A stretch of 64,000 nt of DNA. Origin: Neomesorhizobium sp963726065 (lineage in GTDB: Bacteria > Pseudomonadota > Alphaproteobacteria > Rhizobiales > Rhizobiaceae). A program made the translations under genes and the position numbers. This document shows positions 7,728-16,905 of the stretch, piece after piece. The stretch covers positions 186,001-250,000 of the forward strand of contig CAVSAU010000002.1 in the NCBI GenBank assembly GCA_963726065.1, read 5' to 3'. The notes under the pieces were generated by a model. That model made no database searches. It saw nothing but the letters and a program-made list of their open reading frames with translations, and was not told the DNA's origin. Every line of letters starts with the position of its first letter. The first letter of the stretch is position 1.

Positions 7728-10202
7728 TCAAACGTCGAGATTGGCGACGGAGAGCGCGTTCTCCTGGATGAATTCGCGGCGTGGCTCCACTTCGTCGCCC
7801 ATCAGCCGCGAGAACAGCATGTCGGCGTCGGTGGCGTCGTTGATCTTCACCTGCAGCAGCGAGCGCACGTTCGGGTCGAGCGTCGTTTCCCACAGCTGCT
7901 CGGCGTTCATTTCGCCGAGGCCCTTGTAGCGCTGCATGGTGAGGCCCTTGCGGCCCGTCGCGAACACCGCGTCGAGCAGCGCCAGCGGCCCGGCGAGCGT
8001 TTCGGAAAGCTCCCGGCGGCGCAGCACCGGGGGTGCTGCGTAGACTTCGCCCAGGCGCGCCGCATAGCGGTCCAGCGCCCGCGCGTCGGCGGAGCCGAGC
8101 AGCGCCATGTCCAGCGTCGCCGATTCCCTGACGCCGCGCACCGAGCGCTCGAAGACGTAGCCGCCGGGGCCTTCGTTGGAGGTCGAGGTGCGGCCCTGCC
8201 AGCCGCGCTCGGTGTCCTCGGCGATCAGGTCGAGGCGGCGGGCGACGGTCTCGGCCATGGCGTTTGCGCGGCCGAGATCGTTGAACAGCTCGGCGTTGAG
8301 CGCGCCGGCGATCGCCGCCTGCTCGACCACGCTGCGGCTGTAGCGGGTGTGCAGGCCGTTGATCAGCGAGCGTACGGCAAGCGCGTCGTCGACGGCGGCG
8401 CGCAGATCCTGGCCGGTGCGGACCTCGCCCGACGACAGGCTGAGCGAGGCCTCCTCCAGGCCGGAGCCGATCAGGAAGTCCTCGAAGGCGCTCTCGTCCT
8501 TGATGTACTGGGCGCTCTTGCCCTTGGTGACCTTATAGAGCGGCGGCTGCGCGATATAGAGATAGCCGCCCTCGATGATCGCCGGCATCTGCCGGAAGAA
8601 GAACGTCAAAAGCAGCGTGCGGATGTGGGCGCCGTCGACGTCGGCGTCGGTCATGATGATGATCTTGTGGTAGCGCAGCTTCTCAATGTTGAACTCGTCC
8701 TTGCCGATCGAGGTGCCGAGCGCGGTGATCAGCGTGCCGATCATGTCGGACGAGAGCATGCGGTCGAAGCGGGCGCGCTCGACATTGAGGATTTTTCCGC
8801 GCAGCGGCAGGATTGCCTGATTCTGGCGCGAACGGCCGCCCTTGGCGGAGCCACCGGCCGAGTCACCCTCGACGATGAAGATTTCGGACTTGGCCGGGTC
8901 GCGCTCCTGGCAGTCGGCGAGCTTGCCGGGCAGCGAGGTGATGTCGAGCACGCCCTTGCGCCGGGTCAGCTCGCGCGCCTTGCGGGCGGCCTCGCGCGCG
9001 GCGGCGGCTTCCACAACCTTGCCGACCAGCACCTTCGCCTCGGAGGGATGTTCCTCCAGCCAGGTGCCGAGCGCCTCGTTGACCAGGCTTTCGACCACCG
9101 GCCGCACCTCGGACGAGACCAGTTTGTCCTTGGTCTGCGAGGAGAATTTCGGATCGGGAACTTTTACCGAAAGCACCGCGGTCATGCCCTCGCGGCAATC
9201 GTCGCCGGTTAGCGTCACCTTCTCCTTCTTGGCGATGCCGGAGGTCTCGGCATAGCCGGTGACCTGGCGCGTCAGCGCGCCGCGGAAGCCGGCGAGATGG
9301 GTGCCGCCGTCGCGCTGCGGGATGTTGTTGGTGAAGGCCAGCACGTTCTCGTGGTAGCTGTCGTTCCACCACATCGCCACCTCGACGGTGATGCCGTCGC
9401 GCTCCGCCTTGATGGCGATCGGCTTGTCGATGAGCGGCTTTTTGGCGCGGTCGAGATATTTCACGAACTCCACCAGGCCGCCCTCGTAGAGCAGTTCCTG
9501 GGTCTTGATGTCGGCATGGCGCTTGTCGGTCAAGACGATGCGCACGCCGGAATTCAGGAACGCCAATTCGCGCAGCCGGTGCTCCAGCGTATTGTAGTCG
9601 AACTCCACCATGGTGAAGGTGTCGGTCGACGGCATGAAGGAGATTTCGCTGCCGCTGCGCCCGTCATAGGTGCCGGGAAGCTTGTTGGGCTCGTAGCTGC
9701 CAGTCACCTTCAGCGGCGCGTCGGAGTTGCCGTGCGTGAAGCTCATCTCGTGGATCTTGCCGTCGCGGCGGATCTTCAGCTTCAGCCATACCGAAAGCGC
9801 GTTGACCACGGAGACGCCGACGCCGTGCAGGCCGCCGGAAACCTTGTAGGAATTCTGGTCGAACTTTCCGCCGGCGTGCAGCTGCGTCATGATGACTTCG
9901 GCCGCGGAAATGCCTTCGCCGGTGTGGATGTCGGTGGGGATGCCGCGGCCGTTGTCGATGACGGTGCAGGAGCCGTCCGGGTTGAGCGTCACCGTCACCA
10001 GGTCGGCATGGCCGGCCAGCGCCTCGTCAATGGCGTTGTCGACGACTTCGTACACCATGTGATGCAGGCCGGAACCGTCGTCGGTGTCGCCGATATACAT
10101 GCCAGGGCGCTTGCGGACGGCATCAAGGCCCTTAAGGACCTTGATGGAATCCGCGCCATACTCGGGGGTTTCGCCGGGTGTGATGTCGGGCGTGTCGCTC
10201 AT
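7728..10202 (-). CDS. gyrB: DNA gyrase subunit B
   Basis: An 824-residue ATPase subunit of DNA gyrase, which introduces negative supercoils together with GyrA. The GHKL ATP site is clear: VYEVVDNAIDEALAGH near residue 50, DNGRGIPTDIH and GGLHGVGVSVVNAL. The TOPRIM metal site follows as EGDSAGGSAKGGRSRQ and DADVDGAHIRTLLLT. The C-terminal tail QRYKGLGEMNAEQLWETT is typical. Length fits the family in rhizobia. ATG at 10202 is chosen; MSDTPDITPGETPEYGADSI precedes the conserved KVLKGLDAVRKRPGMYIGD. The gene is intact, with none of the frameshifts seen in other stretches. Confidence 0.97.
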   Translation of the reverse strand: MSDTPDITPGETPEYGADSIKVLKGLDAVRKRPGMYIGDTDDGSGLHHMVYEVVDNAIDEALAGHADLVTVTLNPDGSCTVIDNGRGIPTDIHTGEGISAAEVIMTQLHAGGKFDQNSYKVSGGLHGVGVSVVNALSVWLKLKIRRDGKIHEMSFTHGNSDAPLKVTGSYEPNKLPGTYDGRSGSEISFMPSTDTFTMVEFDYNTLEHRLRELAFLNSGVRIVLTDKRHADIKTQELLYEGGLVEFVKYLDRAKKPLIDKPIAIKAERDGITVEVAMWWNDSYHENVLAFTNNIPQRDGGTHLAGFRGALTRQVTGYAETSGIAKKEKVTLTGDDCREGMTAVLSVKVPDPKFSSQTKDKLVSSEVRPVVESLVNEALGTWLEEHPSEAKVLVGKVVEAAAAREAARKARELTRRKGVLDITSLPGKLADCQERDPAKSEIFIVEGDSAGGSAKGGRSRQNQAILPLRGKILNVERARFDRMLSSDMIGTLITALGTSIGKDEFNIEKLRYHKIIIMTDADVDGAHIRTLLLTFFFRQMPAIIEGGYLYIAQPPLYKVTKGKSAQYIKDESAFEDFLIGSGLEEASLSLSSGEVRTGQDLRAAVDDALAVRSLINGLHTRYSRSVVEQAAIAGALNAELFNDLGRANAMAETVARRLDLIAEDTERGWQGRTSTSNEGPGGYVFERSVRGVRESATLDMALLGSADARALDRYAARLGEVYAAPPVLRRRELSETLAGPLALLDAVFATGRKGLTMQRYKGLGEMNAEQLWETTLDPNVRSLLQVKINDATDADMLFSRLMGDEVEPRREFIQENALSVANLDV

Positions 10203-10620
10203 GAAATGCTTTCGTGGTTATGCCGCAGAAAGGGCGCGTCGATCTCTCCCCGAATCACGCGCCCGCTGTTGACCGAGATATAGGCGTTCGACGGTCATTT
10301 TCCAAATTTTAGGGGCGGATTTGCGGCCATTTTCGCCAGAAAACCGGGAAATTCGCAAATCATCGATGGCAATTCGCGGAGTCTGCGGACGTGGCTTCGC
10401 AACCACGCTCAATCGCGAAAAATGTTCGATTGAAACATTTTCGGATGACATGGCTGTCCCGATCGATTACAGACCGGTTTTCCGATGCGGCTGGTGGCGG
10501 TGGGCGCCAGCTTCGTGTCGAAGCTCCCGGGCGCAATGCCGGGAGGCGGGGGTCGCCAGCACGATGCGGACCCCCTGGGCGAAAGGTCCCGTTAACCTTC
10601 CACCGTCAGCTTGGGCTCTC
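10203..10620. other. intergenic region upstream of gyrB, with one stem-loop
   Basis: No gene is convincing in these 418 bases between two divergent genes. It should hold the gyrB promoter, but I cannot point to clear -35/-10 boxes. At 10415-10443 CGAAAAATGTT faces AACATTTTCG, an inverted repeat with one unpaired A, which could be a binding site or a hairpin. Confidence 0.35.
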
Positions 10621-11544
10621 ATGGCAACAAAGCATATTCTTGGCGCGCTTGCGCTTGGCTGGGTGTTGGGATTGACCGTAACCGGACGTGCTGCCGAGAA
10701 TCCCGGCTGCGCGTCGCCGGACAAGGCGGCTGGCCGTGCCGTCTCGGTGACGATGGTGGACGGCAAGGCTCGAGCCGACTGCCTGGAAGAAGCGGCGGTC
10801 GCTCCGGCGCCGGTGCGCGGCAAGCGCGGGGCCGGCACGGTCGCCACGGGGGGAGCTATAAAGCCGCAACAGGAACAGAGCATCAGAACGATGGTGAGCG
10901 ACGAAAAGATCCATCCGGGGCTGGGCTTCGTGCACAAGCTCTACCGGCCAGAACGCCCGAACGGCGAAACGCTGGTGCTGCTGCACGGCTCCGGCGGCGA
11001 CGAGACGACGCTGCTGCCGATGGCCGAGCGCATGGCGCCAAACGCGACGCTGCTTGCGGTGCGCGGCCGCATCGTCCAAGACGGCATAACGCGCTGGTAC
11101 CGGCGGGTGACGCCGGTGCGCTTCGACCAGAAGGACATCCGCGCCGAGGCGGACGCCTTAGCGGCCTTCCTGAAGGCGGCGGCGAAAACCTATGGCTTCG
11201 ACCTCGGCCGCACCACCTTCGTGGGCTATTCCAACGGCGCCAACCTGGTCGCCGCGCTGTCGCTGCTGCATCCCCGGCTGGTGCATCGCGCGGCATTGCT
11301 GCGTTCGATGCCGGTGCTGGACAAGCCGCCGGCAGCCGACCTTGCCGCCGCCAATTTCCTGGTTATCGCCGGCAAGGACGACGGCCTCTACGCCCGCTAT
11401 GCGCCGGCGCTGGAAAAGGTGCTGGCCAGGAATGGCGCCCATGTCATCGCCCACACGATCCCGGCAGGCCATGGCCTCGACGACGAGGATGCCCGGCTGG
11501 TCGGCGAATGGCTGGCAGGTTCGGCCGCCGTGTCGATGAAGTAG
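10621..11544 (+). CDS. alpha/beta-hydrolase (phospholipase/carboxylesterase type), probably exported
   Basis: From the ATG at 10621 the product is 307 residues. It opens with a signal-peptide-like stretch (MATKHILGALALGWVLG, then LTVTGRAAEN) and a poorly conserved 60-residue linker. The hydrolase follows: LVLLHGSGGDETTLLPMAE, nucleophile elbow FVGYSNGANLVAAL, acid region VIAGKDDGLYARYA, and a likely catalytic His in IPAGHGLDDED. Family members of about 210 residues (YpfH/carboxylesterase type) start near MVSDEKIHPGLGF, so an internal start at the ATG at 10891 would give a cytoplasmic enzyme. The signal-like N-terminus favours the long form, but the choice is open. Substrate unknown. Confidence 0.65.
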   Translation: MATKHILGALALGWVLGLTVTGRAAENPGCASPDKAAGRAVSVTMVDGKARADCLEEAAVAPAPVRGKRGAGTVATGGAIKPQQEQSIRTMVSDEKIHPGLGFVHKLYRPERPNGETLVLLHGSGGDETTLLPMAERMAPNATLLAVRGRIVQDGITRWYRRVTPVRFDQKDIRAEADALAAFLKAAAKTYGFDLGRTTFVGYSNGANLVAALSLLHPRLVHRAALLRSMPVLDKPPAADLAAANFLVIAGKDDGLYARYAPALEKVLARNGAHVIAHTIPAGHGLDDEDARLVGEWLAGSAAVSMK

Positions 11545-11688
11545 GTGCGTCGATATTCGGGTGATGCCGGCCTGCAAATGGCGCTTCCCGCGTTTGCCGG
11601 TGCTCACGGACCTGAATGTCCGCTCCGCTCCGGTTCTCGAAATTCGCCACTTTCGGCGCGGCCTGACCCCTGAATCTCAACACACCCT
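11545..11688 (+). repeat. stop-codon-abutting mosaic repeat, copy A
   Basis: It begins on the base after the hydrolase stop codon TAG. The outer arms GTGCGTCGATATTCGGG and TGAATCTCAACACACC pair imperfectly. The inner core carries the shared words TGCCGGCCTGCAAATGG, GCTCCGGTTCTCGAAA and GGCGCGGCCTGA. Short open frames inside it, such as one starting MPACKWRF, recur in other copies and are by-products of the repeat, not genes. Confidence 0.8.
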
Positions 11689-11773
11689 AGACGGGATTTC
11701 GCGGGTGGCATCGGTGCGCGCCCGCGAAATGACAGGGCAAACTATCCACCCCCCTTCGGGCGCCTTACACCAG

Positions 11774-11983
11774 ATGCGTGCCGACACCGTCGCCAATTCG
11801 CGGCTCACCTCCTACCAGGCGGGCGTCGAGTTCGAGGACCTGCCGGCGACGACGAGCGCGGTGACCTATGAGGTGCGGCTCGCATCCAGCGCAGTCGGCA
11901 CGCCCGTCCATCTCAACATCCGCGACTCCGACCTGTCGCTGCGCGGAGAATCCAACCTGAGTGTCATGGAAATCGCGGCGTGA
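11774..11983 (+). CDS. short unidentified ORF, possible remnant
   Basis: Sixty-nine residues from an ATG at 11774, ending ESNLSVMEIAA. The stretch SYQAGVEFEDLPATTSAVTY has the alternating pattern of beta-strand proteins and plausible codon use, but no family is recognised and no good ribosome-binding site is seen. It could be the C-terminal piece of a larger lost gene. The rest of 11689-12140 shows only a short hairpin. Confidence 0.25.
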   Translation: MRADTVANSRLTSYQAGVEFEDLPATTSAVTYEVRLASSAVGTPVHLNIRDSDLSLRGESNLSVMEIAA

Positions 11984-12064
11984 TCGCTCCGCGCTTCCCC
12001 CCTCATAACCTCGGCCATCGCACATAAGTGGTCGATCCCCACTCCGGTTTTGCTTTGCAAACCA

Positions 12065-12090
12065 CCTCTCTCCCGATCGACGGGGAGAGG
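12065..12090. repeat. CCTCTC/GAGAGG hairpin
   Basis: CCTCTCTCCC faces GGGGAGAGG around GATCGAC, another member of the CTCCCC hairpin set. It lies downstream of the FMN reductase gene, where it could act as its terminator. Confidence 0.4.
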
Positions 12091-12140
12091 AAATTCTGTG
12101 CGGTTTATCGCAAACCGCTGCGTCGTTTGCGCGATGTGCT

Positions 12141-12707
12141 TCAGGCGGCGCGCATCGGCTTCAGCGCAGCGGCCCAGCGCGAGAGTTCGTCCAGCATGGT
12201 CGTTGCGCCCTTCTCGATAATCTCGGTCGGCTGGAAGACCCCCTCGTTGAGGTGCTGAGCGTAGCTGAAGACCGGCACGCCTTCCGGTATCGGCATGATC
12301 TTCAGCGAGGTCATTAGCTGCTTTGCCGACTGAACGGCGCGCAGGCCGCCCGACACGCCGCCATAGCTCAGGAAGCCGGCGGGCTTGTAGTGCCATTCGG
12401 AGAGCACGTAGTCGAGAGCGTTCACCAGCGAGGGCGCCACGAAATAATTGTATTCCGGCGTGACGAAGACGAAAGCGTCGGCTGACTTGACCGATGCCGC
12501 CCAGGCCTTGGTGTGTTCGTGCTCGTACTGCGCGAGGCGCGGATGCCGAGGCTCGTCGTAGACCGGCAGGTCGAAATCGGCGAGGTCGACAAGCGCCGGT
12601 TCGAACTTGCCGTGCTCTTGCGCGAAAGTCTCGAACCATTTGCCGAAGACCGGGCCGACACGGCCGGGCCGCGTGCTGGCGATGACGATGTTGAGCCTGA
12701 GCGTCAA
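12141..12707 (-). CDS. NADPH-dependent FMN reductase family protein
   Basis: A 188-residue flavodoxin-like reductase. The FMN phosphate loop is IVIASTRPGRVG close to the N-terminus, and VFVTPEYNYFVAPSLVNALD is the second flavin-contact motif of the family. Such enzymes reduce FMN, quinones or azo compounds with NAD(P)H in the cytoplasm; the actual substrate is unknown. The start is a TTG at 12707 preceded by AGGAG eight bases upstream; the open frame continues much further upstream but only as the antisense of the P450 gene. It is divergent from the P450 gene, 171 bases away, so the two could share a control region. Confidence 0.85.
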   Translation of the reverse strand: MTLRLNIVIASTRPGRVGPVFGKWFETFAQEHGKFEPALVDLADFDLPVYDEPRHPRLAQYEHEHTKAWAASVKSADAFVFVTPEYNYFVAPSLVNALDYVLSEWHYKPAGFLSYGGVSGGLRAVQSAKQLMTSLKIMPIPEGVPVFSYAQHLNEGVFQPTEIIEKGATTMLDELSRWAAALKPMRAA

Positions 12708-12878
12708 GGTGTTCTCCTGGGATATCCGTTCGTAACCAGCCGCAATTAGGCTTCTGCGGGCGGAGAGGCAAGCAGGCGCCTGCCGGCAACCCGGTGCGAT
12801 GAAATCGGCCGCGCGGACCGCAGGAGCATGGACGCCGCATATCCATGCTCCTACATAGGTTGGCAAAGCGGAGTCCCG

Positions 12879-14252
12879 ATGGACAGCAAACCAGCCCCTT
12901 TCGTGCCGCCGGCGCCGAAACCGCGCACCAGCCCGCCCTCGACGCTGGAGATGATCCGCATCGTCTACCGCAACCCGCTCGAGCTTTGGGGCGAGCCTTC
13001 CTACAACGAGCCGTGGATTTCGGTGACCGGCATCGGCGGTCCGCTGGTGATCGCCAACGATCCGGGCCTCATCCGCCACGTGCTGGTCGACAACGCCAAA
13101 AACTACAAGATGGCGACCGTGCGCCAGATGATCCTGCGGCCGATCCTGCGCGACGGGCTGCTGACGGCCGAAGGCGACGTCTGGAAGCGCTCGCGCAAGG
13201 CGATGGCGCCGGTGTTCACGCCGCGCCACATTTTCGGCTTCGCCGGACCGATGCTGAGGCGCAGCGAGGAATTCGCGGCCAAGTACGAGAATGCCGGCGA
13301 ACCCATCGACATCGCGCATGACATGACCACGCTGACCTACGACATCCTGGCCGAAACCCTGTTTTCGGGCGAGATCGCCGGCGGGCAGGGCACCTTCGGC
13401 AGGGAGATCGACCATCTGTTCGAGACGATGGGCCGCGTCGACCCGCTCGACCTATTGCGCGCGCCGGAATGGCTGCCGCGGCTCACCCGGCTGCGCGGCA
13501 GGAAGACGATGGCCTATTTCCGCAAGATAGTCACCGACACGGTGGCGATGCGCGAAGAGAGAATGAAGCGCGACCCGAAGGGCACGCCCGAGGATTTCCT
13601 GACGCTTTTGTTGCGCGCCGAAGGTCCGGACGGGCTAACCCGCGCCGAGATCGAGGACAACATCATCACCTTCATCGGCGCCGGCCACGAGACCACCGCC
13701 CGCGCCCTCGGCTGGACGCTTTACTGCCTGGCCGAGGCGCCCTGGGAGCGCGACCGGGTCGAAGCGGAAATCGACGATGTGCTGGCGCGCCAGCCCGACC
13801 CCGCGAAATGGCTGGAGGCGATGCCGTTCACCCGCGCCGCCTTCGAGGAGGCGCTCAGGCTCTATCCGCCAGCGCCATCGATCAACCGCGAGCCGATCGA
13901 GCCGGAAACCTACAAGGGCCTGAAAATCCCCAGATATGCCGCGGTGCTGATGATGCCCTGGACGATCCACCGGCACCGCAAGCTGTGGGACCGGCCGGAT
14001 GCCTTCATGCCGGAGCGCTTCCACCCGCAAAACCGCGACAAAATCGACCGCTACCAGTACCTGCCGTTCGGAGCCGGTCCGCGCGTCTGCATCGGCGCGA
14101 GCTTCGCCATGCAGGAAGCCGTGATCGCGCTCGGCGTGCTGTTGTCGCGCTACCGTTTCGACACGACGCCGGACACAAGACCCTGGCCGGTGCAGAAACT
14201 GACGACCCAGCCGCAAGGCGGCCTGCCGATGCGGGTGACGCGGCGGCGTTGA
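12879..14252 (+). CDS. cytochrome P450
   Basis: A 457-residue soluble P450 monooxygenase. Key motifs are present: I-helix oxygen-activation motif FIGAGHETTARAL, K-helix EEALRLYPPAP (ExxR), the PERF region MPERFHPQN, and the heme-binding loop FGAGPRVCIG with the axial Cys. No transmembrane anchor is seen, as usual for bacteria. Start ATG at 12879 (MDSKPAPFVPPAPKPRT). No ferredoxin or reductase gene is adjacent, so electrons must come from elsewhere. The substrate cannot be told from sequence; the divergent FMN reductase is a possible but unproven partner. Confidence 0.95.
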   Translation: MDSKPAPFVPPAPKPRTSPPSTLEMIRIVYRNPLELWGEPSYNEPWISVTGIGGPLVIANDPGLIRHVLVDNAKNYKMATVRQMILRPILRDGLLTAEGDVWKRSRKAMAPVFTPRHIFGFAGPMLRRSEEFAAKYENAGEPIDIAHDMTTLTYDILAETLFSGEIAGGQGTFGREIDHLFETMGRVDPLDLLRAPEWLPRLTRLRGRKTMAYFRKIVTDTVAMREERMKRDPKGTPEDFLTLLLRAEGPDGLTRAEIEDNIITFIGAGHETTARALGWTLYCLAEAPWERDRVEAEIDDVLARQPDPAKWLEAMPFTRAAFEEALRLYPPAPSINREPIEPETYKGLKIPRYAAVLMMPWTIHRHRKLWDRPDAFMPERFHPQNRDKIDRYQYLPFGAGPRVCIGASFAMQEAVIALGVLLSRYRFDTTPDTRPWPVQKLTTQPQGGLPMRVTRRR

Positions 14253-14259
14253 TGTGTTC

Positions 14260-14300
14260 AGAGCGCCGCGCTTCTTTTTGGACGCGCAAGGACGCTCCGG
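14260..14300. repeat. AGAGCGCCGCGC-type intergenic repeat
   Basis: AGAGCGCCGCGCTTC followed by TTTTTGGACGCGCAAGGACG matches the motif at 47788. It follows directly after the P450 gene and contains GGACGC/GCGTCC-like pairing. I recognise the motif as a common rhizobial intergenic repeat from memory, not by search. Confidence 0.45.
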
Positions 14301-14347
14301 AAGTTTGAATCTGTTTGTTTGGCCGCATGTGCTAGCGGAGGCGACGA

Positions 14348-14626
14348 ATGGACGAGGAAGAACGGGCTCTGACAGTGCGCATCACCGGGCGGGTGCAAGG
14401 CGTAGGCTTCCGCGCCTGGACGCTGATCGAAGCCGGCAAACTCGATATCCGCGGCTGGGTGCGCAACGAGCAGGACGGCTCGGTGACGGCGCTTATCGCC
14501 GGTTCCGGGCCCGCCGTGGCGGCCATGCTGGAGCAGCTGCGGCAAGGGCCGGCGGGAGCGGTGGTCGCCGACATCGCGACGGAGCCGGCCGACGAGGCGC
14601 CGCGCGGGTTCAGGATCACAAGCTGA
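14348..14626 (+). CDS. acyP: acylphosphatase
   Basis: A 92-residue acylphosphatase, which hydrolyses carboxyl-phosphate bonds such as acetyl phosphate. The signature GRVQGVGFRAWTL holds the catalytic Arg, and GWVRNEQDGSV holds the catalytic Asn. Length is normal for the family (about 90). Start ATG at 14348, preceded by GGAGGCGACGA. It is a single gene between the P450 and a convergent cyclase. Confidence 0.93.
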   Translation: MDEEERALTVRITGRVQGVGFRAWTLIEAGKLDIRGWVRNEQDGSVTALIAGSGPAVAAMLEQLRQGPAGAVVADIATEPADEAPRGFRITS

Positions 14627-14707
14627 TCCCACGCGGCCAAACTCCCTGTTTGCGCCAAGCGCCCTCGTGGTTCGACGGGCTCACCGTCCGCCGCCAACCT
14701 GAAGCAC

Positions 14708-15532
14708 TCAAATGAAGGCGAACACCCGCGCCGGACCGCCGGTGCCGCCCTTCACCTTCGGTGCGCCGACGACGATCGTCGCTCCGCTGGCCGGCAGCTT
14801 GTCTAGGTTGGCGACCGCCTCGATGCCGTAGCGCCCAGCCGGCAGCCAGGTGTTGTGAACGATGAAATCCGGCGAGGCGCCAAAATCCAGGGACAGCGTG
14901 TCGACCGCGATGGCCTTGGTCGAACTTTCGAGCAACAGTTTAACGGCATCGACGTGGAAGCCCGGAAAGTGCAGGCTCTTGCCGTCGTCGCCGACATTGC
15001 GGAACTTGTCGGTCGCCACGTGGGCTCCCCAGCCCGACAGCATGGCCACGACCGCGCCTTCCGGCAGGTCGCCGTTGGCTTCGGTCCATGCCTTGATGTC
15101 TTCCGGGGTGAGCTGCGAATCCGGATTTTCCGCCGATTTGGCGCGAATGTCGATGACAACCAGCGGCGCCACCAGATCCTCGACCGGCAGTTCGGCCACC
15201 GACTTGCCGTCGGCGGTGAAATGCAGCGGCGCATCGATATGGGTTCCGGTGTGTTCGCTGATGCGCCATTCGTTGAGATTGAAAGTATCCTTGGCGTGGC
15301 TGAATTTCTGCTCGATGAAGAGCTGCTGGCCACCGAAATAGGTCGGAAAAGTCTCCCAGATCTCATGCGTCAGGTCTTCGGCTTTTTGGGGCGCGGCGGC
15401 CTGGGCGAACAGCGGCGTCGGGACCGACGATGCGGCGATCACCGCCGCGCCGGCAGCGGCGGTTCCCCTGAAGAAGTCGCGGCGCGACAGCATGCCGGAC
15501 TTCACATTCTCGATGATGCAGTGATGGCACAT
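14708..15532 (-). CDS. Tat-exported cyclase family protein (kynurenine formamidase-like)
   Basis: A 274-residue metal-dependent hydrolase. The N-terminus carries a twin-arginine signal, SRRDFFRGTAAAGAAV, ending near PLFAQA, so it is likely folded before export to the periplasm. The cyclase metal motif HTGTHIDAPLHF is present near residue 95, and LSGWGAHVATDKF and HNTWLPAG fit the family. Members hydrolyse small amides or lactones; the substrate here is not known. Start ATG at 15532 is preceded by GGGAGGTAATCGC. It has its own upstream gap of 88 bases from yraN. Confidence 0.85.
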   Translation of the reverse strand: MCHHCIIENVKSGMLSRRDFFRGTAAAGAAVIAASSVPTPLFAQAAAPQKAEDLTHEIWETFPTYFGGQQLFIEQKFSHAKDTFNLNEWRISEHTGTHIDAPLHFTADGKSVAELPVEDLVAPLVVIDIRAKSAENPDSQLTPEDIKAWTEANGDLPEGAVVAMLSGWGAHVATDKFRNVGDDGKSLHFPGFHVDAVKLLLESSTKAIAVDTLSLDFGASPDFIVHNTWLPAGRYGIEAVANLDKLPASGATIVVGAPKVKGGTGGPARVFAFI

Positions 15533-15620
15533 TGCGATTACCTCCCATAGAATGATTTTGACGCAACCGAGGGAGAATGACGCTGCGTCATGCCTGGCGC
15601 AAGGCCGGCGTTTGGTCTCT

Positions 15621-15995
15621 TCAGGTGCGGCCGTAGAAGATATTTTCGACGTGGACGGGCCAGCGCCGGGGCAGCACCGCGACCATGTCGAAGCGGATCG
15701 ACAGGCGGCCATGGTCCGGCTGACACGACAGCCACAGATCGGTCGCGGCCTCGATGCGGCGCTCGGACTGGCGGGCGATGGCGTCCATCGCCTCGATGAG
15801 CGTCGCCCGCACCTTGACCTCGACAATCAGCTCGAGGTCGCCGCGCCGGGCGATCAGGTCGATCTCGCCGAGCTTCGTGCGGTAGCGGCGGGCGACGATG
15901 CGGTAGCCCTTCAGTATCAGGGCAAGGGCGGCAAGCCATTCGCCGCGGTTGCCCCGGCGGTAGGCCTTGAGGCGCTTTGCGCGGAAGTCAGTCAC
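15621..15995 (-). CDS. yraN: YraN family protein (UPF0102)
   Basis: A 124-residue predicted endonuclease-fold protein. GEIDLIARRGDLELIVEVK shows the Asp and the ExK pair of the PD-(D/E)XK nuclease fold. Cellular role is poorly defined. Its start overlaps the end of rsmI by 8 bases, the usual arrangement in bacteria, so the two genes are co-transcribed and probably translationally coupled. Confidence 0.9.
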   Translation of the reverse strand: MTDFRAKRLKAYRRGNRGEWLAALALILKGYRIVARRYRTKLGEIDLIARRGDLELIVEVKVRATLIEAMDAIARQSERRIEAATDLWLSCQPDHGRLSIRFDMVAVLPRRWPVHVENIFYGRT

Positions 15996-16905
15996 CCTTC
16001 AGTTCCAACAGGCGGCGGTAGAGCAGGGGCTTGTGGCCGCCGGTCATGCGGGCAGCCTCGGCGGCCGCCTTCGACGCGGGCATCTCGCTTGCCAGCGACA
16101 GGAGGAGGCGGTCGACGTCTTCCGGCTGGGCCGCCGGCTGTTGATCCGGTGGACCGACGCAGACGACAATCTCGCCCTTCGGAGTGTCGGCTTCCGCATA
16201 ATGCGCGGCAAGCGCTGCAAGCGTGCCTAAACGCATCTCCTCGAAGGCTTTGGTGAGTTCCCGGCCGATCGCGGCCGGACGCGCGGCGCCCAGAACATCG
16301 GCCATGGCAGACAGCGTCTCGGCGACGCGGCGCGGCGATTCGAAGAAGATCAGCGTTGCGGGAACCGATTTCAGGGCTTCCAGCCGGGTCCGCCTCTGGC
16401 CGTCCTTCACCGGCAGGAACCCTGCGAACAGGAACGCATCCGAAGGCAGCCCCGATGCGGTCAGCGCCGCCAGCACGGCGGACGGGCCGGGGATCGGCAC
16501 CACCCGGATGCCGGCATCGAGCGCCTGGCCGACGAGCCGGAAGCCGGGGTCCGAGACCAGCGGCGTGCCGGCGTCCGACACCAGCGCGACGCTCCGGCCG
16601 GATGACAGCGCCTCGATCAGCCGCGGTCCGGCCTCGGCGGCGTTGTGCTCGTGATAGGCGGTGCCGCGCTGGCGGATGCCGTAGCGGTCGAGCAGGACGC
16701 GGGTGACGCGGGTATCCTCGCACGCGACAATATCGGCGCCGGCCAGCGTTTCGAGCGCGCGCAGCGTGATGTCGGCGAGGTTGCCGATCGGCGTCGCCAC
16801 CAGATAGAGCGCCGGCGGGAGCGGCCGCGCAGTGATCTCGGCCTGGCCGATCATGTAGGTCCTGCGGGGCTTGTCGGAACGCCCATCATCGGTTGGTTGG
16901 TCCAT
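15988..16905 (-). CDS. rsmI: 16S rRNA (cytidine-1402-2'-O)-methyltransferase
   Basis: A 305-residue tetrapyrrole-methylase-fold enzyme that 2'-O-methylates C1402 of 16S rRNA with SAM. Motifs: LYLVATPIGNLADITLRAL, VACEDTRVTRVLLDRYGI, VSDAGTPLVSDPGFRLV and IPGPSAVLAALTASGLPSD. Length is typical. ATG at 16905 gives a 30-residue leader before the conserved domain; an internal start at MIGQAEITARPLPP is also possible. First gene of an operon with yraN. Confidence 0.93.
   Translation of the reverse strand: MDQPTDDGRSDKPRRTYMIGQAEITARPLPPALYLVATPIGNLADITLRALETLAGADIVACEDTRVTRVLLDRYGIRQRGTAYHEHNAAEAGPRLIEALSSGRSVALVSDAGTPLVSDPGFRLVGQALDAGIRVVPIPGPSAVLAALTASGLPSDAFLFAGFLPVKDGQRRTRLEALKSVPATLIFFESPRRVAETLSAMADVLGAARPAAIGRELTKAFEEMRLGTLAALAAHYAEADTPKGEIVVCVGPPDQQPAAQPEDVDRLLLSLASEMPASKAAAEAARMTGGHKPLLYRRLLELKGD

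Noticed and set aside
8349..9212. Plus-strand frame of 287 residues inside gyrB
   Set aside because: It is the antisense of a clearly conserved gyrase gene, without a ribosome-binding site or recognisable domain.
11561..11700. Small proteins starting MPACKWR- or reverse frames containing FENRSAAYIWV
   Set aside because: They recur wherever the mosaic repeat occurs and follow its sequence, so they are translations of the repeat rather than genes.
12708..13415. Upstream extension of the FMN reductase frame
   Set aside because: It lies antisense to the P450 gene and lacks family likeness; the TTG at 12707 has a good ribosome-binding site.
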